Source of the DNA: a bacterium UBP10_UBA1149
GTDB lineage: Bacteria > Desulfobacterota > Binatia > UBA1149
DNA length: 16,320 bases
Assembly (NCBI GenBank): GCA_002311335.1
Contig: DBZX01000031.1
Span: 19,280 to 35,599 of the forward strand
Reading direction: 5' to 3'
Under the pieces are notes generated by a model. That model ran no database searches and had not been told where the DNA came from. It saw nothing but the letters and a program-made list of their open reading frames with translations. This document shows positions 1 through 6,758 of this stretch, piece after piece (positions within the stretch are counted from its first letter, which is position 1; the number at the start of each line of letters is the position of its first letter). The translations under genes and the position numbers were made by a program.

Positions 1-593
1 GCCCAGGCCAGTCGGCCGTCGACCTTCACCGTCCAGCTCTCGTTGAAAGCTACGTCGCCCAGCTTCTCGCCCGACGACACCCTTCCCAGGACCAGCATTT
101 CGCCCACCAGGGCGCGAGCGTCACCCTGTACGCAAACGGTTGTCTGTCGTCGCAGCCGACAACCGTCGAAGAGTATGGTTCCCTGCGGCATGTACTCCAA
201 CCAGCCACCCTCGCCCACCTCCAGGCGGGTGTCGAGACTGCAGTGGCTGCCAGGCAGTGCCCGGTACACTTTCTCAGCCGCCTGCCCCAGCACCAGCGCC
301 CGCGCGCCGGGGCCAAGCTCAACCTTGACGCCAAGGCGGTCGCCACCGACCAGGCCACCCGAAATGTTGGCGACGACGGCCTGCAGCAGGCCGCTCTCGT
401 CGGAGCGCGGGGTGAAGACACGCAAGGGCGCGCGCTGGTAACGCCGGGTGACGACAGTGTCCGAGCGCTTGACGGCCAGCGCCAGCGAGACCTCGCCGTC
501 GGTGGCAGCCGCCGGCAGCGGCGCCGTGCTTTCAGGGGGCGCCACTACCGAGGGTGCCCCCTGCGTGTTTGGCGCTGTGACTGCCGTCGTCAT
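1..593 (-). CDS. ureD: Urease accessory protein UreD/UreH (partial, C-terminus beyond window)
   Basis: UreD is a chaperone that binds apo-urease and, with UreF and UreG, helps load nickel into the active site; it acts in the cytoplasm. About 197 residues are visible of a family that usually has about 270-300. The family core is plain: ISGGLVGGDRLGVKVELGPG (residues 77-96), then GQAAEKVYR (103-111), EYMPQGTILFDGCRL (133-147) and a tail ending in DGRLAW at the window edge. The first 30 residues are Ala/Pro-rich and look unconserved. The start ATG (593-591) overlaps the urtE stop TGA (592-590) as ATGA, which fixes the start and implies translational coupling with the urea transporter. The structural genes ureABC would be expected just beyond the left edge; that is an expectation and is not seen here. 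Confidence 0.93.
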   Translation of the reverse strand, partial: MTTAVTAPNTQGAPSVVAPPESTAPLPAAATDGEVSLALAVKRSDTVVTRRYQRAPLRVFTPRSDESGLLQAVVANISGGLVGGDRLGVKVELGPGARALVLGQAAEKVYRALPGSHCSLDTRLEVGEGGWLEYMPQGTILFDGCRLRRQTTVCVQGDARALVGEMLVLGRVSSGEKLGDVAFNESWTVKVDGRLAW

Positions 594-1285
594 ACCGTTA
601 GGTAGGCGCGCACCTGGACCTCGTCCATGTCCTCGCCACGGCCCTCAACGACCAGGCGGCCGCCTTCCATCACCGCGTAGCTGTCGGCCAGGCGGCGGGC
701 GAAATCGAAGTACTGTTCCACGAGCAGTATGGCCATCTCGCCGCGAGAGGCGAGCATGCGTATGACTTCCTCTATCTGCTTTATGACCGAAGGCTGTATA
801 CCTTCGGTCGGCTCGTCGAGCACGAGCAGCCCGGGCCGGGTAACCAGCGCGCGAGCGATGGCCAACTGCTGCTGCTGCCCACCCGACAGGTCGCCACCCC
901 GGCGCGAACGCATTTCATCGAGCACCGGGAACAGCGACCAGACCTCGTTGGGAACGTGCCTGTCTATCTTGTCCATGCCCGAGTAGCCGGTGTGGAGGTT
1001 TTCTTCGACGGTCAGACGCGGAAATATCTCACGGCCCTGCGGCACCAGCGCCATGCCCAACCGCGCGCGCTGGTACACGGGCATCCTGGTCACGTCTTTG
1101 CCGCGCCAGCTGATGCTGCCGCGCGCCGTCGGTTCCAGCCCGAAGATCGCTCTCAGCAGGCTGGTCTTGCCGACGCCGTTGCGCCCGAGCAGGCAGGTGA
1201 CCTCGCCCGGCCGAACGTCGAGTGACACACCGCGCAGGCAATGGCTCGCCCCGTAGAACAGGTGCAGCTCTTTTACGCTCAGCAT
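590..1285 (-). CDS. urtE: Urea ABC transporter, ATP-binding subunit UrtE
   Basis: One of the two cytoplasmic ATPases that drive urea import through UrtB/UrtC; a LivF-type protein of 231 residues, normal for the family. Visible motifs: Walker A GRNGVGKT (34-41), Q-loop Gln83 in VPQGREIFPRLTVEENL, signature LSGGQ (133-137), Walker B LLVLDEPTEG (153-162). The H-loop position is Gln191 (LLVEQY) instead of His, as is common in LivF/UrtE proteins, while its partner UrtD keeps the His. The start ATG has GGAAGG eight bases upstream. It lies 24 bases after urtD and overlaps ureD by four bases. The assignment as UrtE rather than an amino-acid LivF rests on the intact urtABCD context and on ureD. Confidence 0.96.
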   Translation of the reverse strand: MLSVKELHLFYGASHCLRGVSLDVRPGEVTCLLGRNGVGKTSLLRAIFGLEPTARGSISWRGKDVTRMPVYQRARLGMALVPQGREIFPRLTVEENLHTGYSGMDKIDRHVPNEVWSLFPVLDEMRSRRGGDLSGGQQQQLAIARALVTRPGLLVLDEPTEGIQPSVIKQIEEVIRMLASRGEMAILLVEQYFDFARRLADSYAVMEGGRLVVEGRGEDMDEVQVRAYLTV

Positions 1286-1309
1286 GGAGCCCGCCTTCCC
1301 GTGTTGCGA

Positions 1310-2092
1310 TCAGCGACCAAGATAGACCTCGATTACTTCTTCGTTGGACTGCACGGTGTCGATGCTGCCCTCGGCCAGCAGGCGACCTTCGTGGAGAACG
1401 CTCACCTTGCTCGCCAGCGCGCGGACAAATTCCATGTCGTGCTCCACCACCGCAACCGTGCGCTCGCCGGCTATGGACGTGAGCAGCTCTACGGTGCGCT
1501 CGCGTTCACCGGTGGTCATGCCGGCCGCAGGCTCGTCTACCAACATCAGCTTCTGATCCTGCACCAGCAGCATGCCAATCTCCAGCCACTGCTTCTGCCC
1601 GTGGCTGAGGGTAGCCCCCTCGTTGAAGCGAACGTCAAGCAGGTCGATGATCTGCAACACTTCTTCTATGCGCTCGCGTTGCTCCGTGCTGAGCACGGCA
1701 GCCAGCGTAGCGAACACCGAGCGGTCGTTCCTGAGCGCCAGCTCCAGGTTCTCGAACACGCTGAGAGCCTCGAATACGGTGGGCGCCTGGAACTTGCGGC
1801 CTATGCCGAGCTCGGCTATCGCGGCTTCGTCGAGCGGCAGCAGGTCCACCCCTCCGTCAAAAAGAACCTCGCCCTTGTCCGGCTTCGTGCGCCCGGTGAC
1901 CACGTCCATCATCGTGGTCTTGCCCGCTCCGTTGGGCCCGATAATGCAGCGCAGTTCGCCGGGGGCAAGCACCAGGCTCAGGTTGTCGAGCGCCTTGAAG
2001 CCGTCAAAACTCACTGTGACTCCGTCAAGGTAGAGCATGGAGCCGGCAGCGACCGGTTTGACCCTTCCCCGGGTTACGCTGCCGTCAACCAT
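1310..2092 (-). CDS. urtD: Urea ABC transporter, ATP-binding subunit UrtD
   Basis: Second cytoplasmic ATPase of the urea importer, LivG-like, 260 residues from the chosen start. Motifs: Walker A GPNGAGKT (52-59), Q-loop Gln102 in GRKFQAPTVFE, signature LSHGQ (162-166, the His variant usual in UrtD), Walker B LMLVDEPAAGM (182-192), H-loop His218 in VVEHDMEFV. The open frame extends upstream to 2161, but the ATG at 2092 is preferred: it has GGGGGA eight bases upstream and overlaps the urtC stop by only eight bases (ATGGTTGA). Another ATG at 2038 (MLYLDGV) matches where many homologues begin but has no clear ribosome site. It is translated between urtC and urtE in one operon. Confidence 0.95.
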   Translation of the reverse strand: MVDGSVTRGRVKPVAAGSMLYLDGVTVSFDGFKALDNLSLVLAPGELRCIIGPNGAGKTTMMDVVTGRTKPDKGEVLFDGGVDLLPLDEAAIAELGIGRKFQAPTVFEALSVFENLELALRNDRSVFATLAAVLSTEQRERIEEVLQIIDLLDVRFNEGATLSHGQKQWLEIGMLLVQDQKLMLVDEPAAGMTTGERERTVELLTSIAGERTVAVVEHDMEFVRALASKVSVLHEGRLLAEGSIDTVQSNEEVIEVYLGR

Positions 2093-3254
2093 CCTGAGTG
2101 TCCCCCTGCTCGCCCGCCACTTCGCTGGTGTCCACGCGAGAGACAGCCCGTCGTTTTTCACGACGGGAGCGCAGGCTGGCCACCACGCCCACCAGGCCGC
2201 CGGGCATGGCCAGGGTCACCACCACGAACAACGAGCCGAGAAAGAACAACCACGCGTTGGGCATCAACCCGGTGAGCACGGTCTTGAAACCGTTCACCGC
2301 CAGCGCTCCTGCTATCGCACCGTAGAGCGTGCCGCGACCACCCACGGCCACCCAGATGGCTACCTCTATGGAGTTGGCCGGCGAAAACTCGCCGGGGTTG
2401 ATGATGCCGACCTGCGGTACGTAGAGAGCCCCCGCTAAGCCGGCCATCATGGCCGAGAGCACGAAGAGAAACAGCTTGAAGTTTTCCACCCGGTAGCCGA
2501 GAAAACGCAGCCTGCTCTCGGCGTCGCGTATACCGGTGGCCACCCGGCCGAGCTTGGACGACACCACCACGCGGCTCACGAGGTAGCCCCCGGCCAGCGC
2601 CAGCAACGAAGCCATGTACAGGCCGGCCCTGGTAGTGGCCAGCTGCAGGTCCATGCCCGCGAGCTCCTTGAAATCGGTCATGCCGTTGTTGCCGCCAAAG
2701 CCCATGTCGTTGCGAAAGAACGCGAGCAGCAGCGCGTAAGTCATGGCCTGGGTGATGATCGCAAAGTAAACGCCCGACACCCGCGAACGAAACGCGAACC
2801 AGCCGAACACCAGCGCCAGCAGGCCCGGTACAAGCATCATCATCGGCAGGGCGAACCAGAAATGGTCAAAGCCGAGCCAGTACCAGGGCAGCTCTTTCCA
2901 GTCGAGAAAAACCATGAAATCGGGTAGCAGCGCGTTGCCGTAGACACCGCGCGTGCCTATCTGCCGCATCAGGTACATGCCCATCGAGTAGCCACCGAGC
3001 GCAAAGAAGGCGCCATGGCCCAGGCTCAGCGCGCCGGCGTAGCCCCACACCAGGTCAAGACTCAGCGCCAGCAGGGCGTAGCAGAGATACTTGCCCAGCA
3101 GGGTCACAGTGTAACCCGACAGGTGCAGGACCGAGCCGTCTTCAAAGGCCAGGTTGAGCGCGGGCACAAGGCAGGCCAGCGCCAACAGGCCGCCAAAGCG
3201 GGCCCAGCCGCGCCGATCCATAACCGATACCAACCTGTTTGCCTGCCAGTTCAT
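2085..3254 (-). CDS. urtC: Urea ABC transporter, permease subunit UrtC
   Basis: Inner-membrane permease of the LivM type, which pairs with UrtB to form the urea channel. 389 residues with about nine to ten hydrophobic stretches, for example around 22-36, 48-70, 133-153, 160-180, 208-230, 260-280 and 334-358. Family landmarks are GYAGALSLGHGAFFALGGYS (71-90), the cytoplasmic coupling loop ATGIRDAESRLRFLGY (239-254) that contacts the ATPases, and VGGRGTLYG (304-312). The hydrophilic tail after residue 360 is charged and probably cytoplasmic. The start ATG at 3254 lacks a good ribosome site; an ATG at 3221 (MDRRGW) is an alternative, so the N-terminus is uncertain by 11 residues. It lies 26 bases downstream of urtB. 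Confidence 0.95.
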   Translation of the reverse strand: MNWQANRLVSVMDRRGWARFGGLLALACLVPALNLAFEDGSVLHLSGYTVTLLGKYLCYALLALSLDLVWGYAGALSLGHGAFFALGGYSMGMYLMRQIGTRGVYGNALLPDFMVFLDWKELPWYWLGFDHFWFALPMMMLVPGLLALVFGWFAFRSRVSGVYFAIITQAMTYALLLAFFRNDMGFGGNNGMTDFKELAGMDLQLATTRAGLYMASLLALAGGYLVSRVVVSSKLGRVATGIRDAESRLRFLGYRVENFKLFLFVLSAMMAGLAGALYVPQVGIINPGEFSPANSIEVAIWVAVGGRGTLYGAIAGALAVNGFKTVLTGLMPNAWLFFLGSLFVVVTLAMPGGLVGVVASLRSRREKRRAVSRVDTSEVAGEQGDTQDG

Positions 3255-3280
3255 CGTGTCGTTGCGTGGCTCGCCATCGC

Positions 3281-4942
3281 TCAGTCTTCGGCCGCCCGGC
3301 CGCTCATGGCAAAAAGTCCGCGCGGGCGTCGCTGTATAAAGATGATGATGAACACCAGCACCAGGATCTTACCCAGCACCGCTCCTGCCACCGGTTCGAG
3401 AAACTTGTTGATCACGCCCAGGCTCATCGCCCCGGTCAGTGTTCCCCACAGGCTTCCCACCCCGCCGAAGACCACTACCATGAAGGAATCAATGATGTAG
3501 GACTGGCCCAGGTTGGGGCTCACGTTACCAATCTGGCTCAAGGCGACGCCGGCCACACCCGCGATGGCCGAGCCCAGGCCGAAAGTGAGATAATCCACGC
3601 GACCGGTTTTGATGCCCATGGCCGAAGCCATCTCGCGGTTCTGCGTCACGGCTCTCATCTGCAGGCCCAGGGCCGTGTAGCGCAGCAGCAGGCCGAGCGC
3701 GGCCAGCACCGCCAGCGCAAAGGCGATCACGACCAGCCGGTTCCAGGTCAGCGTTACCACGCCAGCCAGTTCGAAACCGCCGGTCATCCAGAAAGGATTT
3801 TCGACGGCGCGGTTGGGCGCCCCGAACACCGTGCGCACCGCCTGCTGCAGGACCAGGCTCACGCCCCAGGTTGCCAGCAGAGTTTCGAGCGGGCGGCCGT
3901 AAAGAAATCGTATGATGCCGCGCTCAAGCGCTATGCCCACCAGGCCGGTCACGAGAAAAGCCACCGGCACCGCCACCGGCAGGTAGAGATAAAAGAGGTC
4001 GGCGGGAAGGTAGTCGCGAAACAGCTCCTGGACCACGAAGGTGCTGTATGCACCCAGCATGATCATCTCGCCGTGGGCCATGTTGATGACGCCCATCACG
4101 CCGAAGGTGATAGCCAGCCCCACCGCGGCGATGAGCAGCACCGAGCCCAGGCTCAAACCCTGGTAGAGCTTGCCCACGTTCTCAAGCATGCGCATCCGGG
4201 TCTCCATGTTGGCCATGATGCCTGCCGCCACCCCTCGCACACGCGGGTCGGGTTCGTAGAACTCGCCGTCGGCGTCGGTTTCGGTCAGGCGGGAAACCAT
4301 GGAGCGCACCTCGGAGCTCGTGGTTTCCGACAAGGTCTCGAGGCCGGCCAGTCTCGTGGCGGCGTCAGTGCTCAGCAGCCGCGAAGTCGCCAGCGCTATT
4401 TCCATGGCGGCCTTGAGATCGGCATCGTCTTCGTTGGCCAGCGCCTGCACCAGCGAGCCAGCCATCTCGTTGGAAGGATAACCGGTGGCCGCCTCCACCG
4501 CCGCACGACGACGCTCGAGGTCCTCGCTGAACAGGTCCATGCGGCTCAGAACCGCACGGATCGCGCCGCGCAGCGAGTTGTTGACCATTATCTTGCGTAT
4601 GTCGCGCGAGCCGGCCTCGCCCAGGGACTCGCCCGTGCTGGGATCGCTGAGCAGGTAGGCGCTGCCCTCGCGACGGGCATCGACCAGGCGGTCGTCCGAC
4701 ACGCGTCGGTACAGCCGGCTCTCGAGCATGGAGCCCAGTAGCCCCGGGGCGCGCGGATCACCCAGGGCGCCAAGGGTCTTTATGGCCTCCATGCGATCGC
4801 TGTAGCTCGACGAGGCCAGGCCGGCGGCCGCGGTTTCAAAAGATACGGCTTCGGAAGGAGCAGCCTGCAAGGGTGCCGCCATTGCCAGCAACAGCAGGAA
4901 GACAGAAGCCGGGCGCGAGAAGTAGTTGTAGAAGTGTCTCAT
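3281..4942 (-). CDS. urtB: Urea ABC transporter, permease subunit UrtB with long periplasmic N-terminal domain
   Basis: Inner-membrane permease of the LivH type. 553 residues, much longer than amino-acid LivH (about 300) and in line with the long UrtB form. Residues 1-27 look like a signal peptide (cleavage near LQA-AP). Residues 28 to about 255 form a helical, mostly charged domain with HEAT-like phrases (AIKTLGALGDPRAPGLLGSM at 53-72), expected in the periplasm. The permease domain starts near 262 with LSLGSVLLIAAVGLAITFG, then NMAHGEMIMLGAY (287-299), the ATPase-coupling loop RAVTQNREMASAMGIKTGR (430-448) and FGGVGSLWGT (492-501). The ribosome site is weak (GGGACG next to the ATG). It follows urtA after 143 bases that contain two stem-loops. 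Confidence 0.95.
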   Translation of the reverse strand: MRHFYNYFSRPASVFLLLLAMAAPLQAAPSEAVSFETAAAGLASSSYSDRMEAIKTLGALGDPRAPGLLGSMLESRLYRRVSDDRLVDARREGSAYLLSDPSTGESLGEAGSRDIRKIMVNNSLRGAIRAVLSRMDLFSEDLERRRAAVEAATGYPSNEMAGSLVQALANEDDADLKAAMEIALATSRLLSTDAATRLAGLETLSETTSSEVRSMVSRLTETDADGEFYEPDPRVRGVAAGIMANMETRMRMLENVGKLYQGLSLGSVLLIAAVGLAITFGVMGVINMAHGEMIMLGAYSTFVVQELFRDYLPADLFYLYLPVAVPVAFLVTGLVGIALERGIIRFLYGRPLETLLATWGVSLVLQQAVRTVFGAPNRAVENPFWMTGGFELAGVVTLTWNRLVVIAFALAVLAALGLLLRYTALGLQMRAVTQNREMASAMGIKTGRVDYLTFGLGSAIAGVAGVALSQIGNVSPNLGQSYIIDSFMVVVFGGVGSLWGTLTGAMSLGVINKFLEPVAGAVLGKILVLVFIIIFIQRRPRGLFAMSGRAAED

Positions 4943-5002
4943 CGTCCCAGCTTGCCTGGTGATTTCCTGAACGCCGGGCGACGTACCGGCCTGGAATGTC
5001 GC

Positions 5003-5032
5003 CCCGGGAGACGGCGCTTACCGCCTCCCGGG
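5003..5032 (-). other. Intercistronic stem-loop 2 in urtA-urtB gap
   Basis: CCCGGGAG (5003-5010) pairs with CTCCCGGG (5025-5032). After one A/C mismatch, CGG (5012-5014) pairs with CCG (5021-5023), leaving a 6-base loop. No T-run follows on the minus strand, so it is not an ordinary intrinsic terminator. It is the second of two hairpins met by RNA polymerase between urtA and urtB. Partial termination or protection of the urtA mRNA 3' end are the likely roles (inference). Confidence 0.7.
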
Positions 5033-5046
5033 ACTTCGTTTCTGCA

Positions 5047-5068
5047 GCCACCCCCCCATGGGGGTGGC
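5047..5068 (-). other. Intercistronic stem-loop 1 after urtA
   Basis: GCCACCCCC (5047-5055) pairs perfectly with GGGGGTGGC (5060-5068) around a 4-base loop. It starts 17 bases after the urtA stop codon. No T-run follows on the minus strand. The position right after a binding-protein gene and before its permease gene matches the known pattern in which such hairpins keep the binding-protein transcript more abundant than the permease transcript. Confidence 0.75.
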
Positions 5069-5085
5069 ATAGTTGAATAGAGCTT

Positions 5086-6369
5086 CTAGTTGAACTTGGG
5101 CTTCACGCAGTTGCCGCAGACCCAGGGATACGACCAGTCGGCCGTGAGCTTAGCGCTTTCGGGAATGAAAGGGCTCCAGGCGTCGGCCTTGATGGTCTCG
5201 TCGGTCTGCCACACGATGTCGAACTGCCCATCGGAAGTGATCTCGCCTATCATCACCGGCTTGGAGAGGTGGTGGTTGGTATTCATCACCACGTCGTAGC
5301 CGCTGGGCGAACGCACTTCCTGCCCGTACATGGCCTGCCTGACGGCGTCGACATCGGTCGAGCCAGCCTGGCGAACCGCCTGCGCCCACATCTTGAAGCC
5401 TATGTAGTGGGCCTCCATGGGGTCGTTGGTCACGCGCTTGTCGTTCTTGATGAACTTCTGCCAGTCCTTGATGAAGGCCTCGTTCTCGGGCGAGTCGACC
5501 GACATGAAGTAGTTCCACGAGGCCAGGTGTCCCACGAGGTTGCTCGTGTCTATGCCCGACAGCTCCTCTTCGCCCACCGAGAAGGCAATGACCGGAATGT
5601 CCTCGGCCGAAATGCCCTGGTTGGCCAACTCCTTGTAGAAGGGAACGTTGGCGTCACCGTTGATCGTGGACACCACCGCGGTGCGCTTGCCCTCGCTGGC
5701 AAACTTTTTCACGCGGCTGACGATGGTCTGCCAGTCCGAGTGACCAAACGGGGTGTACTCCTCCATGATGTCGGACTGCTTGACGCCCTTCTTGCGCAGG
5801 AACGCACGCAGGATCTTGTTGGTGGTTCGGGGATAAACATAGTCGGTCCCCAGCAACACCCAGCGTTCGGCCGAGCCACCTTCTTCGCCCATCAGGTACT
5901 CCACCGCGGGGATAGCCTGCTGGTTGGGCGCCGCGCCGGTGTAGAACACGTTGCGCGAAGACTCCTCACCCTCGTATTGCACGGGGTAGAACAGCAGCCC
6001 GTTGAGCTCTTCGAAAACCGGCAGCACCGACTTGCGGCTCACCGATGTCCAGCAGCCGAATACAACGTCGACCTTTTTCTGCTCGACCAGCTCCCTGGCC
6101 TTCTCTGCAAACAGCGGCCAGTCCGATGCCGGGTCAACGACCACGGCCTCGACTTCGCGACCCAGCAAGCCGCCGTTGCTGTTGAGGTCGTCGATCATCA
6201 TAAGGACCGTGTCCTTGAGCGTCACTTCGCTTATCGCCATCGTTCCCGACAGCGAGTGCAGCACGCCTACCTTTATCGTATCTTTCTTTGCCTGGGCTGA
6301 ACCCGCCGCCACGCCCACGCATATCAAAGCGCCCGCGGCCAGCAGCGCCACCTTCTTGTAGCTGAACAT
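5086..6369 (-). CDS. urtA: Urea ABC transporter, periplasmic urea-binding protein UrtA
   Basis: Periplasmic receptor that captures urea and delivers it to UrtBC. From the chosen start it has 427 residues, normal for UrtA. Residues 1-27 are a signal peptide with cleavage after AQA; Cys17 lies inside the hydrophobic core without a proper lipobox, so it is probably soluble rather than a lipoprotein. UrtA landmarks include KVGVLHSLSGTMAISE (33-48), FGCWTSVSRKSVLPVFEE, YPVQYEGEESS, NGDANVPFYKEL and the C-terminal WVCGNCVKPKFN. The frame is open to an ATG at 6393, but the ATG at 6369 has AGGAGG ten bases upstream while the earlier one has none, so 6369 is chosen. First gene of the urt-ure operon, divergent from the porin gene. 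Confidence 0.97.
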   Translation of the reverse strand: MFSYKKVALLAAGALICVGVAAGSAQAKKDTIKVGVLHSLSGTMAISEVTLKDTVLMMIDDLNSNGGLLGREVEAVVVDPASDWPLFAEKARELVEQKKVDVVFGCWTSVSRKSVLPVFEELNGLLFYPVQYEGEESSRNVFYTGAAPNQQAIPAVEYLMGEEGGSAERWVLLGTDYVYPRTTNKILRAFLRKKGVKQSDIMEEYTPFGHSDWQTIVSRVKKFASEGKRTAVVSTINGDANVPFYKELANQGISAEDIPVIAFSVGEEELSGIDTSNLVGHLASWNYFMSVDSPENEAFIKDWQKFIKNDKRVTNDPMEAHYIGFKMWAQAVRQAGSTDVDAVRQAMYGQEVRSPSGYDVVMNTNHHLSKPVMIGEITSDGQFDIVWQTDETIKADAWSPFIPESAKLTADWSYPWVCGNCVKPKFN

Positions 6370-6379
6370 CTTTCGTATT

Positions 6380-6385
6380 CCTCCT
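6380..6385 (-). promoter_or_regulatory. Ribosome binding site deciding the urtA start
   Basis: Minus-strand AGGAGG, ten bases before the ATG at 6369. The upstream in-frame ATG at 6393 has no such site, and the AGGAGG would lie inside that longer frame. The same GGAGGAA core with about the same spacing precedes the porin gene and the cysteine-rich protein gene. Confidence 0.85.
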
Positions 6386-6416
6386 TTTATCATTTTAAGT
6401 TAAGTCCCGGTCATTG

Positions 6417-6446
6417 CGGGCCTCGGACGAAAGCCCGTCCAGCCCG
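6417..6446 (-). other. Possible stem-loop in the urtA leader
   Basis: CGGGC (6417-6421) pairs with GCCCG (6442-6446), and inside it GGACG-type arms (6425-6429 and 6436-6440) pair around a 6-base loop. It would fall in the urtA 5' leader if transcription starts near 6466. No T-run and no recognised riboswitch class. Short stems in GC-rich DNA are common, so confidence is low. Confidence 0.3.
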
Positions 6447-6476
6447 GCTGTCACACATCTCCCCTCTCCCCTGCAG

Positions 6477-6492
6477 AGCAATAAAGGGGCCA
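6477..6492 (-). promoter_or_regulatory. Candidate sigma-54 promoter for the urtABCDE-ureD operon
   Basis: Read on the minus strand: TGGCCCCTTTATTGCT. Against the sigma-54 consensus TGGCACGNNNNTTGCW it matches 10 of 12 defined positions, with GG and GC exactly ten bases apart. Expected transcription start is about 12 bases past the GC, near 6466, giving a leader of roughly 95 bases to the urtA ATG. Sigma-54 with NtrC-type activators is a known mode of urea and nitrogen gene control in proteobacteria. Not experimentally shown here. Confidence 0.6.
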
Positions 6493-6551
6493 ACGGCAGG
6501 CCTGCTTTCTGGCTGTTATACGGGTCCGCAGGGGCCCGGGCCGCGGGTAAC

Positions 6552-6568
6552 TGCTGCATGCAACAGCA
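6552..6568. promoter_or_regulatory. Possible operator/enhancer dyad 1
   Basis: TGCTGCATGCAACAGCA has 5-base arms TGCTG and CAGCA around a GCATGC core. Its right half CAACAG recurs 21 bases further on in dyad 2, i.e. about two helical turns away on the same face. It lies about 95 bases from the presumed urtA start and about 120-130 bases from the presumed porin start, outside both predicted transcripts, which fits a protein-binding site better than an RNA hairpin. The binding protein is unknown; it is not the canonical NtrC site. Confidence 0.45.
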
Positions 6569-6598
6569 CTCACTGCCTGATCAACAGGCAGTCGGTGC
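6566..6598. promoter_or_regulatory. Possible operator/enhancer dyad 2 (long inverted repeat)
   Basis: ACTGCCTG (6572-6579) and CAGGCAGT (6585-6592) are perfect 8-base arms around ATCAA. After two unpaired bases on each side the symmetry continues with GCAC (6566-6569) and GTGC (6595-6598). The centre at 6582 is about 22 bases from the centre of dyad 1, and the two share CTGC...CAACAG...GCA. It sits roughly midway between the two sigma-54 candidates, the usual distance for an enhancer serving both. Confidence 0.5.
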
Positions 6599-6661
6599 CC
6601 CCGTTGGCCTCCAGGTGGCCGGCAAAAGACAGCCCGCGGGTGCCGGCGTGCAGGCCGAGAG

Positions 6662-6677
6662 CGGTATCAAAATTGCA
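6662..6677 (+). promoter_or_regulatory. Weaker candidate sigma-54 promoter for the porin gene
   Basis: CGGTATCAAAATTGCA has GG and GC ten bases apart and a perfect TTGCA, but the -24 half is poor: 8 of 12 defined consensus positions match. Expected start is near 6688, leaving a leader of about 70 bases before the porin start codon. Support comes mainly from the mirror-image placement relative to the urtA promoter candidate and the shared dyads. Confidence 0.4.
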
Positions 6678-6742
6678 CTGCACACGAGTTACCACTACAC
6701 GCGAGTCATCAGAAAGCACGCCGGGAGACCGGCCACAAAAAA

Positions 6743-6748
6743 GGGAGG
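6743..6748 (+). promoter_or_regulatory. Ribosome binding site deciding the porin start
   Basis: GGGAGG ten bases before the GTG at 6759, from which a clean signal peptide is read. The frame is open back to 6414, but the upstream part contains the promoter and dyad elements and reads as low-complexity, non-protein-like sequence. Confidence 0.8.
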
Positions 6749-6758
6749 AAACTCAACA

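Noticed and set aside
1241..2275. Long plus-strand open frame opposite urtD/urtE
   Set aside because: Lies antisense to motif-complete ABC ATPases and shows no recognisable protein features.
3239..4741. 500-codon open frame on the plus strand opposite urtB
   Set aside because: His/Gln/Arg-rich composition and exact antisense placement to the well-conserved UrtB coding sequence; a by-product of GC-rich codon use.
5269..6300. Long plus-strand open frame opposite urtA
   Set aside because: Antisense to a clear UrtA; the composition is that of a shadow frame.
6414..6758. Upstream in-frame extension of the porin gene
   Set aside because: No ribosome site at its start, the composition is not protein-like, and it covers the promoter and dyad region; the GTG at 6759 gives a clean signal peptide behind GGGAGG.
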